64,000 nucleotides of DNA from Liriodendron chinense (taxonomy: Eukaryota; Streptophyta; Magnoliopsida; Magnoliales; Magnoliaceae). Each line of letters begins with the position of its first letter. Position 1 is the stretch's first letter. A model generated the notes under the pieces. It saw only the letters and a program-made list of their open reading frames with translations, was not told the DNA's origin and made no database searches. Shown in pieces: positions 9,253 to 21,479 of the stretch. The stretch is taken from positions 1,984,001 to 2,048,000 of the forward strand of contig ML058577.1 of assembly GCA_003013855.2 (NCBI GenBank). Reading direction: 5' to 3'. A program made the translations under genes and the position numbers.

Positions 9253-11780
9253 TGAATCCTACAAGCTTGGCAAGGTAAGTCCCTATCCTTTACCAGTTAA
9301 AATATAAATTATCATCCTGGAAACCCATGGGATTGGACTCACATTCAAATGCAAGATCCAGAGTCCAACTCCATGTGCTACCTAGGCTATGTGTTGGGCC
9401 CATTAAAGAAGGCAAGGCCCACCTTAAAGAAGGTTGCATGCCATGCCTTAGGCAAAGAAAGTCCATCATCCAAGGACATACTTTGGACAACAAATACACT
9501 CAAGTGTCATGAGATCAACAAGGGATAAGAATCCTACTTCACATGAGAAATCCCTCTTCAAAGTCCATATGTGGCCAAGGATTGGTCCACTTTTTATGCC
9601 AAGGCCATGATTCTCACTTAAGATGTTTCCATCTTTTCTTACACATGTACATGGACAAGTGGGGAATAGGAAGGAAATGGACCCCCAAGAGCAACCCAAA
9701 TACCTCACCTCAATGGATTGAAGAGAGCACATAGCCCACTTGAAGAACATGAAGACCCATTCATGGGTTAACCATGGGCACTCCTATGTGCATCATCTTG
9801 ATGAGAGTTTTGACCATAAGAGCACAACATGGAGGTCTACCCACAAACATATGAACCAATGAAGCTAATGGTAAAAATTTTGATGCACATAGCCCACATG
9901 AAGAATCAAAGTAGGAAATGCTCGTGTAAGGACAAGTTTGGGCAACTTATGTGCACCAATTTCTTTACTAAAAAGGGAGACTATTGGAGCACAAGAGGGC
10001 ATGGCTTGATGAGTCACCCAACCATCATGAAAATGGCTAAGAATGGTATACATAGCTTGAAGATCAAAATCCAAAATGCCCCAAAGCATGGGACAAAATT
10101 GGGCAACCTATGAGTATCATTCTTCCTCACAAATTGAAAGAAAAATCACTCATCCTTGAGAATGGTGGTGGATGACCCACCAAGCACCCCAAAGAGAAGT
10201 TCAAGGAGCTATGGTTGCATGGATAGCTCACTTGAAGGAGGATCACCTATTTGAGGTTGATAACATTAAAGGGAAACTCTTGAGAACCACTTTCTTACCA
10301 CAAGAAAAAACCATTTGAACCTAGTGAGATTGTTGGAACAACTCACTCATGAGACTTGTAGATGATCAAGTAACTCAAGTCCTCCATCCATCAAAAGAAA
10401 AAAGCATGAAAGGAAAAATCCTACATGAACAAAGTGTAGTGGTGCACACATGGTCCAAAGAAATCCAAGTTTCAATGAGGGCCCAAAAGCCCATCCATAT
10501 GGAAAAATCCTAAGGGACCCACCACACTTTGTACATAAGGATGTACATCATAATCAAGAGATGGTGGAAGATTTGGGCCATTTGTCCATAAAGGCCCAAC
10601 TAAGAAATCTAGCCCACTTGAGATCCAAGTGAAGAATGGCCTAGTCACTTTTGTCCATACACATGTGAAGAAAGATGGGGCCACCCAAAGTGAGCCCCAT
10701 GAGCCCAAAACTTGAGGTGGGCCCTACCATTCCCATGGGCCCAAACCTTGAAGAGAAAATGGAAAAGAAAAGAAAGCTTCAAAGGAAATGACAAGAAAGA
10801 GAAAGTAAGAGGGAGCCCAAAATGAAGCATTGTGCCCATCAAATACACCAAGAGCCATGACTTCACTTTGAGCCCATTTGATACACATGAAAAGAGGCCT
10901 AACTCCCATGAAGAAAGATGGGATATTTTGCCATGCACACTTGATGGACATGGCAAAATTACCCTTTACATACACATGAAGGGAGTGTGAAAGAAGAAAA
11001 AAAATGAAATGGAAAGCTTGCAATGTCCTTCTCCATGCACCACCTTTAAAAGAGATTGGGGATCTAGAAAAAGGTCAAGAACACTTGGGCCCACCTTCAC
11101 TTCTTTTGAAATAGCTACATGAAGAAAAGAAAGGAACCATGAGAAACAATGAAGAAGGAAAAAGACAAAAGAGAAAGGGAGTGGTCCATACCTTTACCAC
11201 TCACCAAAGAGGGACCACCTTGTTGTCCCAAAACTTCTCTAAGGCCCACCACTTGAGAGAAGCAAAGAACCACCAAAAGGAGAGAGAAAACTTTAAGAAA
11301 GAAAGAGTATGAGAGAGAGAAGAGAAAGATTGCACGTTGGATGGGGTAAGGGTGCCCCATGTTATATAGAAAAGGGGGGTGCACCCTTTTACCCAACCCA
11401 CTGAAAAAACCAGTGGGCAGGGATGGCTTGGGCGGTGCCCAGGGGGCCGTCCTACCTCCCACCTAGTTGAAACGACTTCTCACCCCCTCTCCTTGGGAAG
11501 AACTCTTCCTTAGGAAGGACTCCTTGGGAAGGGTGGTTGCAAGTGAATCTTCTACCTCCTTGTAAGATTGAAGTGATGGAAGAGAATGGTGAGAAAAAGT
11601 AAGGAAGAGAATGGTTGAGATCGCTGTGAGAAATTGGTGAGAAATTGGCTTGATGATGTGGAAAAGTTCCGTGGAATTTTCAAGGAAAAGAAAGAAAAAT
11701 TGACTTGGTCAAACAGCGATCTCAACCATCCAAAGGCAAGACCTGATGATCTGAACTATTCTAAGAAGAATCCCCGGAAT
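9253..11780. other. non-coding repeat region upstream of the PMD gene
   Basis: No domain is recognised on either strand. The DNA is AC/GA-rich with short recurring phrases such as CCCACTTGAAGA and CCCATGAAGA. A TATA-like site on the minus strand (CTATATAACATG, near 11362-11373) is preceded by GC-rich inverted motifs at 11400-11460 (CCACTGG / CCAGTGG), an LTR-promoter-like arrangement. It may be the LTR or leader of the element carrying the PMD gene. No TG...CA ends were found. Confidence 0.35.
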
Positions 11781-12090
11781 CTCCCACCTTGATTGCTACT
11801 CTCTTGTACATAGTGTGGTCCAAAGACCTTAAACTACGTCGGGATCAAGATCCCGAGAGACTTTTTAAATAAAAACTGGTAGCAGTCTGGATCGTTCGAA
11901 TCAAGATCCGCTGACACCGAACATTTTCCAGAAAACAAAAAAATCTGTTTGCACTCTTTTGTACAGTTTTGGGTCCGAAGACCTTAAACTACGTCGGGAT
12001 CAACATCCCGAGAGATTTTCAATAAAAACCGGCATCGGTCTTGATTGCTCGAGTCAAGATCTGACAACACCGGACATTTTTCAAAAAATT

Positions 12091-12174
<84 letters not shown>

Positions 12175-12630
12175 TTTCCAGCACTCTCTTATATAGTTTT
12201 GGGCCCGAGGGAATCTTAATAAAAATGGGCATCGATCTCGACCCTCAAAGTCAAAATCGATGACTCGGAATATTTTTCAAAAATCACAAAAAAGAATGTA
12301 CTTTCAGCATGTACATAAAGTTTTTTTTTTTTTTTGTCCGAAGACCTTAAACTACGTCGGGATCAACATCCCGAGAGATTGTTAATAAAAACCGGCATCG
12401 ATCCCAGCCGTTCAAGCCAGGGTCTGATGACCTGGATCATTTCCAAAATACCAAAAAGATTTTTGAGTTTTCCATAAAAACCAGTATCAATCTCAACCAC
12501 TTGAGTTGAACTCTGGAACCTTTTCAAAAAAAAAAAATTTACCATCAATTTCAACTACACAAATTCATCCCCAGTGGTCCGAAGACCTAAAACTACACTG
12601 GGATTAACTTCTCAGGGGCTTTCTTTCCTA
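11780..12630 (+). repeat. degenerate tandem repeat, ~150-240 bp unit
   Basis: The phrase AAACTACGTCGGGATCAA-N2-TCCCGAGAGA recurs at about 11831, 11986 and 12349, with decayed copies near 12190 and 12586. Each is followed by an AATAAAAACCGGCATCG-like tract. The intervals are irregular because of a dinucleotide expansion and a poly-T tract. Function is unknown. Confidence 0.75.
12095..12164. repeat. (TA)n microsatellite, about 35 units
   Basis: Uninterrupted alternating TA, passing into a short CA run. It lies inside the tandem-repeat block. Confidence 0.97.
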
Positions 12631-14254
12631 ACCTGTTCCGGACATGGCTGACAGTTGATCGTACGGGTGTCCGGAATCTTTTAAACGGGTAAGGGCTGAG
12701 GTGGGCAGAGCCCCGCAATCCTGTTCGTGTTGAACACACCGTGATAGACAACCTTGATTTGGAAGTCGCTGTTGAATCTGACGGATGTTCCCTGTTCCTA
12801 AAACTCATGAAAGGGATTAAGGCTGTTGGGAGGTGGAGCGCACCCTCACGGAATTGTGAGCAACGTAAGGCCCCAAACTGGATTGACTAAGGGAAATGTG
12901 AGGATGTGGCTCATTTTGTGGCCGAAGGAGTCCGTCAAACGATACGTGGTCTATGTGCATTGCACATGAGGAACATGCAACTTTGTGGGTGTGTTGACTG
13001 AAAACCCTCAAAAATCTCCTCATCCGAAGATGTAAAACTATGGCACTTAACTGTGTGAGACTCGTCTTGCTCGCTGACGTAAAATGGATCGGGTGACTTA
13101 CCAGCAGTAGAAGCTGGAAGTGGATGAAAATTCCACACTATTCCTTGCATTTCAGAAAAATCACAAAATACCAAAACATTGCAAAATCACCTTTCCAGAA
13201 TCACAAAAAACATTTCCCTTGCTTTCAAATCAAATACTTGCAAAAACAACAAATAATATCTCCCTTGCTTTCAAATCAAATATTTTCAAAAAATCACAAA
13301 AATATTTCCTTTGTTTTCAATAACCAATCTCTATCCTGACCACTCAGGTAAAGATTCGGACCACATATTTGCAAAAATCACAAAAATTGGCACTATCCCC
13401 AGCACTACACTTCAGGAGTCTTGAACTCCGCTCACTTCACAATTTGGGATGATGGATCCGATCGCCCGCAAATTGAAATCTTGACCAAAACTGGCGACCA
13501 AGCACCGTCTCAATAGCATTTATGCCCAGAAGAACATCTTGAAGTCAGGAAACATCCTCGTACATTCTCATTAGCAAAGAAACAGCATCTTGGGATGATG
13601 GACCTGATCGACCACGGGTCGGGATCTTGACCAACCCGCTGACCAAACACCCGTATCAAAAAGAAAATCCTCAGGGAAGCACAACCCTGCAAGCAATAAG
13701 CTCAAAATTCACTGCATCTCCAGCAAAAGTAAAATCATCAAACTAAAAGAGAATGAGCCAAGCCATGCATTCATCATGCATCTCCATGCATCAACATCCA
13801 TCGCATCAATCATCATATTTACCTGCTTTCAAAATAAAGTCGGTTAGCCAAAGACCCCACTGGCATCCCTAGTGGAGGCACGTGTATGCCAGATTTCCAT
13901 TTCAAAAGAGAAAAAAAAAATTTCCTATTTGCAAATAAAAACCCCACGGAGTATCACTCCCCAGAGTGGGTATCTTTTTAAAAAATCTAAAAAATATTTT
14001 CCCAGTAGAGCGTTCTGCCTCCAAAACACTAGGAGATCATTCATATCTCTAGATAGGAGCCGACGCAAAAATCAAATAAGATCCGATGCCTCGCGGTTTC
14101 CCCAGAGACCATCGGATCCAATGCACTCAGAATACGGTCGAACTGAACTCCAGTGTCAGTGCGGTCGTACTACATGCCAAGATACGAAAAGATGAAAGCC
14201 AAAAGGCTCGGTCTGAAATTGCGGTTTCACCGCTTGTAGAGATACTCGGAGATA

Positions 14255-16200
14255 TGTCTAAGGACCTAGAGGGGGTGATATGGACCTTTTTCAAATTCTT
14301 TTCGCCTACTTATGCAATTCAATAAAATAAGCTTTGTAAGCAAGAACACCTCGGCTTCCAAGCCTTGGTGGGTCCAATCAAAAGACTAGCAAGAGTAAAG
14401 CAATAAGCAATCCTAGTCAAGCATGCACGGTACATAAAGGAATCAAGTAATCAAGCTCCTAACCTATGCATCTTGTGTAGACTTATGAGAGTGGATCAAT
14501 GAGCTCAAGCGTAGACAAGTAGTGAAGGTACATCTTGTGTGAGGATGCCTAAAAAGTGCCTAGCATGCATTCCTATCAATCATTCATAATTAAGCAATTA
14601 AACTAACAATGCAAAGATAGAATGTGCTCAAGAATAATCACAAACACAAGGATGTATAGTGGTTCGACTACGTGTCTACTTCACTCCCGGTTCAAGTACT
14701 CAACCCCTTTGAGCACACCGGCATTCACTATCGGAGGTTTTAAATGAGGTTCACCTCTCAACCTTTACACGGAGGTTTTATCAGTTCACCTCTCAACCGT
14801 ATCCGGAATTTTAGACATAGGCTAACTCTCAACCTTATCGCACGTTTACTCCCGTGTCGGAGGCTCCCCCTTGGAGACTTAGTTTAGGCCCGGATGACGA
14901 GCCAAGGAACGACTAACGTCCCTAGGTCGAGTTCGAAAAACAAACTGTAAAATGGACTCTCAAATTAGACAACCTACTTGTTGGATGAGCCCCTTGTTTA
15001 GCGCCGGATTGGGTTACTTGATCTCCGCTCTCCCGTGCTTCAATCAGCTTCCCTTTGCTCCCTCGATCGTGCCGCCGTTGCGTCGCCAATGCCTCAGCCA
15101 CATTCGATCAAACACCTTGCATGCGATGCCTTGAAATGCCCAAGGTGCTAGGAGGATGGGTTTGAGAACTCTACAACTTAGTGGGAATGGGTTTCCTAGA
15201 GTCTCTTACCTACAACGATCTCATCTTCGAGTTTAGGACAAGGATTTGCCAATCAAGGAGCTTCCTAACTCTAGAGATCAAGAGGGGATGAAGGTCATCT
15301 TCTCATGAGCTTGGAATGCTCTAATCTTGTGTTAAAGCACAAGGAAGATGCCTTGCATAGGTCAAGGATTAAGCCTCAAAAGAACTCCTTCAATGGTGGG
15401 TTTTCTTCCTCAAAAATCCCTCTCCTAAAGCCCAAAACCGGAGCTCTATATATAGGGAAATAGAGCCCCAACGGTCAGAAAACGGCTATATGCCGACCTG
15501 TCCCGACCGGTCATGACCGGTTGGACCCCCCTGCTGGAGAACATCAAGTGTATAGGCCAAATATATGGGCCGACCGGTCATGACCGGTCGGACCCCCTTA
15601 CTGGACAGCCCAAACACACTGGCCGACCGGTCATGACCGGTCGGACCCCCTAGCTGGACAGGCCTAATGCTACAGGCCAACCGGTCATGACCGGTCGGAC
15701 CCCTCTGCTGGACAGCTGAAATCCTCCAGGCCGACCGGTCATGACCGGTCGGCGGTACCTGCTGAAGCCTTGGATATATGAAAGGCCGACCGGTCATGAC
15801 CGGTCGGCTGGCTTCGAAAGTGCAGCAAAGCTGCTGGCCAACCGGTCTTGACCGGTCGGACTAGCCTGGATCCCTTCTCCATTTTGCTGAATGCTTCACG
15901 CAACAGCCTATCCATTTAGGCCAAGTATAAGGTGATCAAATGGGACACCTAGGGCCAATCTATGATGCCTAAAAGATTCCTAATATGGTCAAGGTCATCA
16001 AAGATACAAAGGGGTTGGGTTTTGGTCAAGGTTAAGGCACCAAGGCATCACTTTTACCTGTCAATCTTCTTCCTTGATGCAGCCGGTCCGTCTTGAGTCT
16101 TCGGTCTTCGTCTTCATTGGGCTCAATCGACACTAGACTCACCGACGTAAGTGATTGACAAACAAGGTGCACTAGTATGCCACGGAAAAGTGCACTAACA
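14255..16200 (-). mobile_element. LTR-like block with palindrome array, possible solo LTR
   Basis: On the minus strand the block begins TGTTAGTGCACTTTTCC and ends CTAGGTCCTTAGACA, giving TG...CA ends and 1946 bp. A palindromic TATA-like site (CTATATATAG, about 15453-15462) lies downstream of the palindrome array, as in the gypsy LTRs. No primer site or polypurine tract adjoins either edge. The flanks (AGATA, CGGTC) do not match as a target duplication, so the boundaries are provisional. The inside has no recognisable coding potential. Confidence 0.45.
15504..15859. repeat. seven-unit array of GACCGGTC palindromes, 53-54 bp period
   Basis: Units start at about 15504, 15570, 15623, 15677, 15731, 15785 and 15838; the last six are spaced 53, 54, 54, 54 and 53 bp. 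The core is GACCGGTC AT GACCGGTC (TT in the last unit), flanked by CC and GG. The first and later spacers share the phrase GCTGGACAG. Each unit carries CCGAC in both orientations, the core of the CRT/DRE element known from plant cold and drought promoters. Confidence 0.92.
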
Positions 16201-17130
16201 CGGTCAAAGAAACCATTTGAACAGGTGGAAACGATGAATTGTAACCCAAGTATCAAAATCAGCAGATTGGGCGGAAAGAGTTCACCCGCACATACCTAAG
16301 CGTGGATGCCTGAAGTACCTTGACTGAGTCTAAGTCGGCGTAGTAGAATCCCGTAAGACTACATGACGTAGGGCATCTAACCACTTTGACAGTCAAGCTA
16401 AACAAGTACTCCTGGAGTGATCCGGGAAAACATCAAACATCACAATCAGTCTCAGGGTCAGTATCCTCGTAAGACTAGTGACGCAGAGGCTCTGCTGTAC
16501 CTTTCCGATGTTAGTACCGATCGGGAATGGAAGGGTTGCGATTGGGTACCCAGGTTGCAGCGCATGCAAGGACAATCGCAACGTTTTCTCCAAACTCCCG
16601 CAGTATGTGCGAGTTATCAATCTCCAAACAATCAACTGACTCAGATACAAAGGACAACAAAGATTCCAGACAACAATCAAGGAAAGAATGAATTGCAAAC
16701 CAAGCATCGAAACCAGCAGATCGGGTGGAAAGAGTCCACCCGCACATACCTAGGCGTGGATGCCTGAAGTACCTTGACTGAGTCCAAGTCGGTGTAGTAG
16801 AATCCCGTAAGACTACATGACGTAGGGCATCTAACCACTTTGACAGTCAAGCGAAACAAGTACTCCTGGAGTGATCTGGGAAAACATCAAACATACAATC
16901 AATCCCATGGTCAGTATCCTCGTAAGACTAGCAACGCAGAGGCTCTGCTATACCTTTCCGATGTTAGTACCGATCGGGAATGGAAGGGTTGTGATTGGGT
17001 ACCCAGGTTGCAACAAACTGCAGGGACAATCACAACGTTTTCTCCAAACTTCCGCGGTATGTGCGAGTGATCGATTTTCAGACGATCAACTGGCACAGAT
17101 GCAAAGGCAAGCAAAGATTTCAGACCATGA
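16201..17130 (+). repeat. 454-bp tandem duplication
   Basis: Two adjacent copies share long identical runs; TGAAGTACCTTGACTGAGTC begins at 16311 and again at 16765, an offset of 454 bp. A third, partial copy begins near 17100. The copies differ mostly by transitions. The repeat abuts the right edge of the LTR-like block, which may have inserted into the array. Confidence 0.85.
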
Positions 17131-17429
17131 TCCATGAATGACCGGGTCAGAAGTGGGGTGTCCACTCGCTTTGGCATTCGGTTGCACGCAACCTCTGCCA
17201 AAGAGGGGCATCTGCAGACACCCCACCTTCGACTACACTGTTGGTAGAGATAGCTGGTTGAATGGAGAACCATACCCCCAAATCCCAAGTCCAAACTCAG
17301 CCAAACTCACCCTTGTAAGCCCCAATCCATAGCCCAACTCAAGCCTGAACCCAGTCAACCCACCCCTAAACATCAGCCTGAAAAACCCCCCATAAGAAAA
17401 ACCAGTCAAAAAATCCTTAAAAAGTTAAA

Positions 17430-17560
17430 CTCACTGAGACAACCCGCTGAGTCAACCCGTCGAGTCAAAACACCGAGTCAACCCGCCGAGTCAAATCACC
17501 AAGTCGACCCGCTGAGTCAACTCACCGAGCTAACCCACCGAGTCAAAACAGCAGCCCCGA
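17430..17560 (+). repeat. short minisatellite, GAGTCAACCCGC-like
   Basis: Degenerate units of about 12-18 bp built around CGAGTCAACCCGC recur at least six times. A GC-rich inverted motif (GGGCGGCCC / GGGCCGCCC) follows at 17603-17626, about 35 bp before the TATA box at 17660. Confidence 0.7.
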
Positions 17561-17654
17561 GACATGACCGTACCACGCGCTGAAAACCGAGGAGCGTCTG
17601 TACGGGCGGCCCCCTGAGGGCCGCCCAAAAATATTTACAGGTTTTACCACTCTC

Positions 17655-17700
17655 CAACACTATAAATACCCCTCTCCCCTTCTCATTCCAGCCATCCACT
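17655..17700 (+). promoter_or_regulatory. candidate LTR promoter (TATA box)
   Basis: CTATAAATACC at about 17660 is followed by a pyrimidine-rich stretch typical of plant transcription starts. A corresponding site (CATATAAAAAG) occurs in the related fragment near 48850. Confidence 0.5.
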
Positions 17701-17972
17701 TCCCCTCTCTTCAGCCCGAGTGCGATCTGTCCCTCTACCCCTTAGCCCATTCCTCCACCAAGGAGAGCCCGAGTGAGGAGAGCCCAGCCCTGGTCTAGCC
17801 CAGCCTAACCACTGGCCCAAGTCTCCCAAGCCATCCAAGTCTTGATCCAGCCACTCGAAGCCAACCCTTGCGACACCTCCGTCCATCCAGCTACTCTTTT
17901 TCCAGCATCATCTCATTTGCATCTAGCATAAGTGCAACATTTACTTTTCTTTCAACCCCCCTGCTTCACTGC

Positions 17973-18262
17973 AAGCACTTTGATTATTCAAACACACAGC
18001 ATGCATTTCACATAAAGCACCTGTCAGTTCGAGCGTATGCTCTGGGCTTGCCTGTTAGTGGAACCTGCCCATCAGAAACTCTTACTGTTCAGACCTGCAT
18101 TCATGTACATATCACTACAAGCACTTTGATCATTCAAACACATAGCATGCATTCCGCATAAAGCACCTGTCAGTTCGAGCGTATGCTCTGGGCTTGCCTG
18201 TTAGTGGAACCTGCCCATCAAAAACTCTTACTGTTCAGACCTGCATTCATGCATCATGTCAT
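17973..18262 (+). repeat. 145-bp tandem duplication in the transcribed LTR part
   Basis: CAAGCACTTTGAT begins at 17973 and 18118. The two copies are almost identical through CTTACTGTTCAGACCTGCAT. The related fragment near 49200 has only one copy, so the duplication arose in this lineage. Confidence 0.85.
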
Positions 18263-18522
18263 CTGTGAGAATGTACAAGGATTAAAACAGACTTTCAAGT
18301 GTTAGTTCGATTCTGTGAAGTAGAGACCGTACTTCGGTACGAGCAGTGTGTGGGGTGCTTAACCTCTTCCCACCCTGTAACCGTGATCCCTTACCTCGAA
18401 TCTCTGGCCGCAGATTAAAAGGAGTCATTTTAGAGGAAGGAATCTTCGGATTCCCTTCTCTAACGTTTCTACGGGGTCTAGCCGACTATAGATTCGAAGT
18501 AACTGGCTAGTGGCGACTCTGG

Positions 18523-18892
18523 TCTTATATAAACTCATTTAAACACATCCAGCTTAACACGACAACCAAATAAAGCCCTCGAGAATGAGGCAAGCCAATG
18601 GCACAAACGGCGATTCACACTCACACGCATCCTCTTCTTCTTTTCCCGAAAGGAAAAGGGACGAGATCGTCGTGTGGGAGCGCGGAAACGGCGAGGGTCC
18701 ACAGTGTGGTATGAAGATTACACGTCTTATGTAATCATACGTGCTTATCTTCAAGTGGTCGTTCTGAACGTGTCTCCAAGACACAAACCAAAGTCTTGCT
18801 TACTCAAAATTAAATGTGCACACTGAAGGAGAAGCAAGATATAAACTGAAAAACAGAATCATCAATGCATAAAAAAAATATCTCTAAAATGT
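18523..18892. other. unassigned segment between primer site and truncated copia
   Basis: About 370 bp with no recognisable coding sequence. The first part (AAAGCCCTCGAGAATGAGGC) matches the region after the primer site at 49600, so it belongs to the Tat-like leader. The rest is AT-rich and contains the junction with the 5'-truncated copia element. Confidence 0.5.
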
Positions 18893-19507
18893 ATGGATAT
18901 AATCGGATCATATATGAAAACTCTCACTACTGAAATACATCCTTGGGATCATCCTATGAAACGGCTATTCAACATGAAGATGTCAGATGGTGGGGGCTTG
19001 GCTGAACATCTAAATGAGTTCAATACAGTCACAAGCCAATTGGAATCCGTTAGCATTACTTTTGATGATGAGGTCAGAGCACTATTGATCTTGTCCAGTT
19101 TACCAAACAGTTGGGATTGTTTGGTGATTGCTATGAGCAATTCCTCAGGGACTATGAAGTTGAAATTCGAAGATGTGGCCAGTCTAATTCTAAGCGAAGA
19201 ATCTAGAAGGAAGGCATCGGGAGCTTCAGGGGATTCAAGGAATACTCTAAATATTGAAGGAAGAGGAAAATCTTCAAACAAAGGAAGCAATAAACACGGT
19301 CATTCTAAATCGAGGAATAAGTCCAAGGGACCAAAAGATAAGGACGAGTGTTGGCATTGTGGGAAGAAGGGGCACATGAAGCGTGATTGTAGGGCGCTTA
19401 AGAAACAAGAAAGAAACTCTCAAGGTGGGAAGGATTCAGTGAATCTATCTGAGGAGAGTGACATAAAAGTGTTGATCTTGTCTCTTGATGCGCGAAATGA
19501 GTTTTAG
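18893..19507 (+). pseudogene. gag: copia gag with CCHC zinc knuckle
   Basis: Conserved copia gag features are MKRLFNMKMSDGGGLAEHLN, ALLILSSLPNSW and a CCHC knuckle CWHCGKKGHMKRDC near residue 155. The usual N-terminal 60-100 residues are absent, so the first ATG is not the original start. The frame stops at TAG (19505-19507) exactly before the protease, at a position where Trp is expected. The same frame continues directly into VDSGASFHAT. Confidence 0.88.
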
Positions 19508-20433
19508 GTTGTAGACTCAGGTGCTTCATTTCATGCCACTTCGTCAAAGGAAGTTCTTCGTGATTATGTGTCAGGTGACATTAAAAGAGTCTACTTGGGT
19601 GATGATGAGCCATGCAGTATTGTTGGTAAGGGAGACATTCACTTAAGTCAGAAAGACGGAACGGTCTTAAAGTTGAAGGATGTCAGACATGTACCGAGTT
19701 TGAGATGAAATTTGATCTTAGTGGGGCAGTTGGCCGATATTGGATATGTGACCACATTCACTAGTGATTCCAAGGTCACAAAAGGTGCCTTGGTAATATC
19801 TCGAGGCAAGAAGGAAGGTACTTTGCACGTGACTTCCGAATCGTATAGCTCACTCGCAATTACATCAACTAGAGTGAACGGGCAGTTATGGCATCAGAGG
19901 TTAGGACATATGAATGAGAAAGTGATGAAAGTGCTATTGTCAAAGGGGAAGCTACCGGGGTTGAAAGCAATCGATCTGGAATTCTGCAATATGGTAGAAA
20001 ATGAGACAAGTAAAACTGTGAAGTGTTTCAGATCGAATAATGGGGGGAGAGTACTGTGATAAGAGGTTTGAGGAGTATTGTGCAGCAAATGGGATCAAAC
20101 ATTAGAAAATGATTCCAGGGACACCGCAGCAGAACGGTGTGGCCGAGCGCATTAACAGGACCATCCTTGAGCGAGCTAGGAGCATGAGGCTACATGCAGG
20201 GTTGCCCAAGATCTTTTGGGCAGATGCTGTGAATACTGCCGTATATCTCATCAATAGAAGTCCCTCAGCACCATTGGATGGTAGGCTACCAGAAGAAACG
20301 TGGACTGGAAAAGAGGTGAACCTTGCACATCTCAGAGTGTTTGGTTGCACTTCTTATGTTCACATTGATGCAGAGCACAGAAACAAGATGGATGTGAAGT
20401 TCAGAAGGTGCACATTTATAGGCTACGAGTAGA
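19508..20433 (+). pseudogene. copia protease and internally deleted integrase
   Basis: The protease motif DSGASFHAT follows the gag stop. A TGA near 19706 breaks the frame before ILVGQLADIGY. The integrase zinc region is recognisable as LWHQRLGHMNEKVMK, but its Cys pair is largely lost. The core jumps to KCFRSNNGG, so about 80-100 residues including the first catalytic Asp are missing, and the second Asp is changed to Asn (RSNNGG for RSDNGG). A further TAG occurs near 20102, before GTPQQNGVAERINRT, the region that holds the third acidic residue of the DDE site. The integrase is non-functional. Confidence 0.85.
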
Positions 20434-21479
20434 ATGATTTTGGCTACCGGTTTTGGGATACTAAAAACTAAAAAATCATCAGAAGCAAGGACGTAGTCTT
20501 CAATGAAAAGATGATGCATAAGGACTAATTGCAGCAAAAACAGAATAAGGCCAATGAGAAAGAATTCATAGAGTTGGAAGAGTTACCGGAAGCAGGTGTT
20601 ACAGTGCCACAGGATTAACATGCACAGGAGCATGATGAGGCAGAGCCGCAGACACCGGTTGTGAGGAGGTCTACTCGGGAGAGGAGACCCAAGTTCCGAT
20701 ACTCACCCTCCTTGCATTATCTATTGCTGACAGATAATGGTGAGCCAGAGTGTTTTAAAGAGGCGTTACGGTTAGATATGCGGGTTAAATGGGAGCAAGC
20801 CATGGATGATGAGATGGACTGTCTTGAGTCTAATCGTACGTGGGAGCTAGTCACTCTACCTAAGGGTAAGAAAGCTCTTCATAACAAGTGGATTTATAGA
20901 CTGAAGGAGGAGCACGATGGTTCTAAATGGTACAAGGCTAGACTAGTTCTGAAAGGGTTCCAACAAAAGGCATGTATCGATTTCACAGAAATATTTTCAC
21001 TTGTAGTGAAGATGTCTACGATTCGCATGGTCTTGAGTATAGTGGCTACAGAGGACTTACATGTAGAGCAACTAGATGTTAAGACAGCCTTTCTTCATGG
21101 AGACCTTGAAGAAGAGATATATATGCATTAGCCGACAAGATACGTGGCACCAGGAAAAGAGAACAAGGTGTGTAGACTGAAGAAGAGTCTATATGGCCTG
21201 AAGCAGGCCCCAAGTCAGTGGTACAAGAAGTTCGACAGTTTCATGTCGGGAAATGGGTACAGGAAATGTCATGCAGACCATTGTTGTTACTTGAAGAAGT
21301 TTGATACATCGTACATCATTCTTCTTCTGTATGTTGATGATATGCTTGTGGTCGGATCAAGCATGAAAGACATCTCAGATCTCAAAAGACAATTGCCTAG
21401 AGAGTTTGCCATGAAGGATTTAGGAGCTGCAAAACAAATCCTAGGCATGAGGAAAAACAAGAAGCTAGTTTTGTCATAG
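20434..21479 (+). pseudogene. copia reverse transcriptase with stops
   Basis: After a linker with several TAA/TAG codons, the reverse transcriptase begins around 20750 with FKEALRLDMRVKWEQAM. It shows NKWIYRLKEEHDGS, QLDVKTAFLHGDLEEEIYM, SLYGLKQAPSQWYKKF and the catalytic YVDDM at about 21331-21345. A TAG at 21129-21131 sits where copia elements normally have Gln, and another ends this part at 21477-21479 (LVLS-stop-AEY, again Gln expected). Catalytic motifs are intact apart from the stops. Confidence 0.92.

Larger units (their letters stand above)
11780..18522 (+). mobile_element. probable long LTR / 5' region of a Tat/Ogre-like gypsy element, decayed
   Basis: Several tandem-repeat blocks lead to a TATA box (CTATAAATACC at about 17660), a transcribed tract and a candidate primer site TGGCGACTCTGG at 18511. 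That primer site resembles the tRNA-Arg type reported for Ogre/Tat elements. The tract 17640-18522 has a diverged homologue at 48870-49581, sharing CCCAGCCCTGGT and CTTCCCACCCTGTAA, and ending at a comparable site. The block is interrupted by an LTR-like insert at 14255-16200. No gag-pol follows, because a truncated copia begins at 18893. The left end is not defined. Confidence 0.45.

Noticed and set aside
11959..12263. Open frames with tyrosine/isoleucine repeats
   Set aside because: They are translations of the (TA)n microsatellite.
15504..15859. CRISPR-like array of evenly spaced repeats
   Set aside because: The repeats are palindromes with partly shared spacers inside an LTR-like block of plant DNA, with no cas genes. 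Similar units occur in other LTRs.
14255..16200. Firm call of a solo LTR with target duplication
   Set aside because: The ends are TG...CA compatible, but the flanks AGATA and CGGTC do not match, so only a provisional call was kept.
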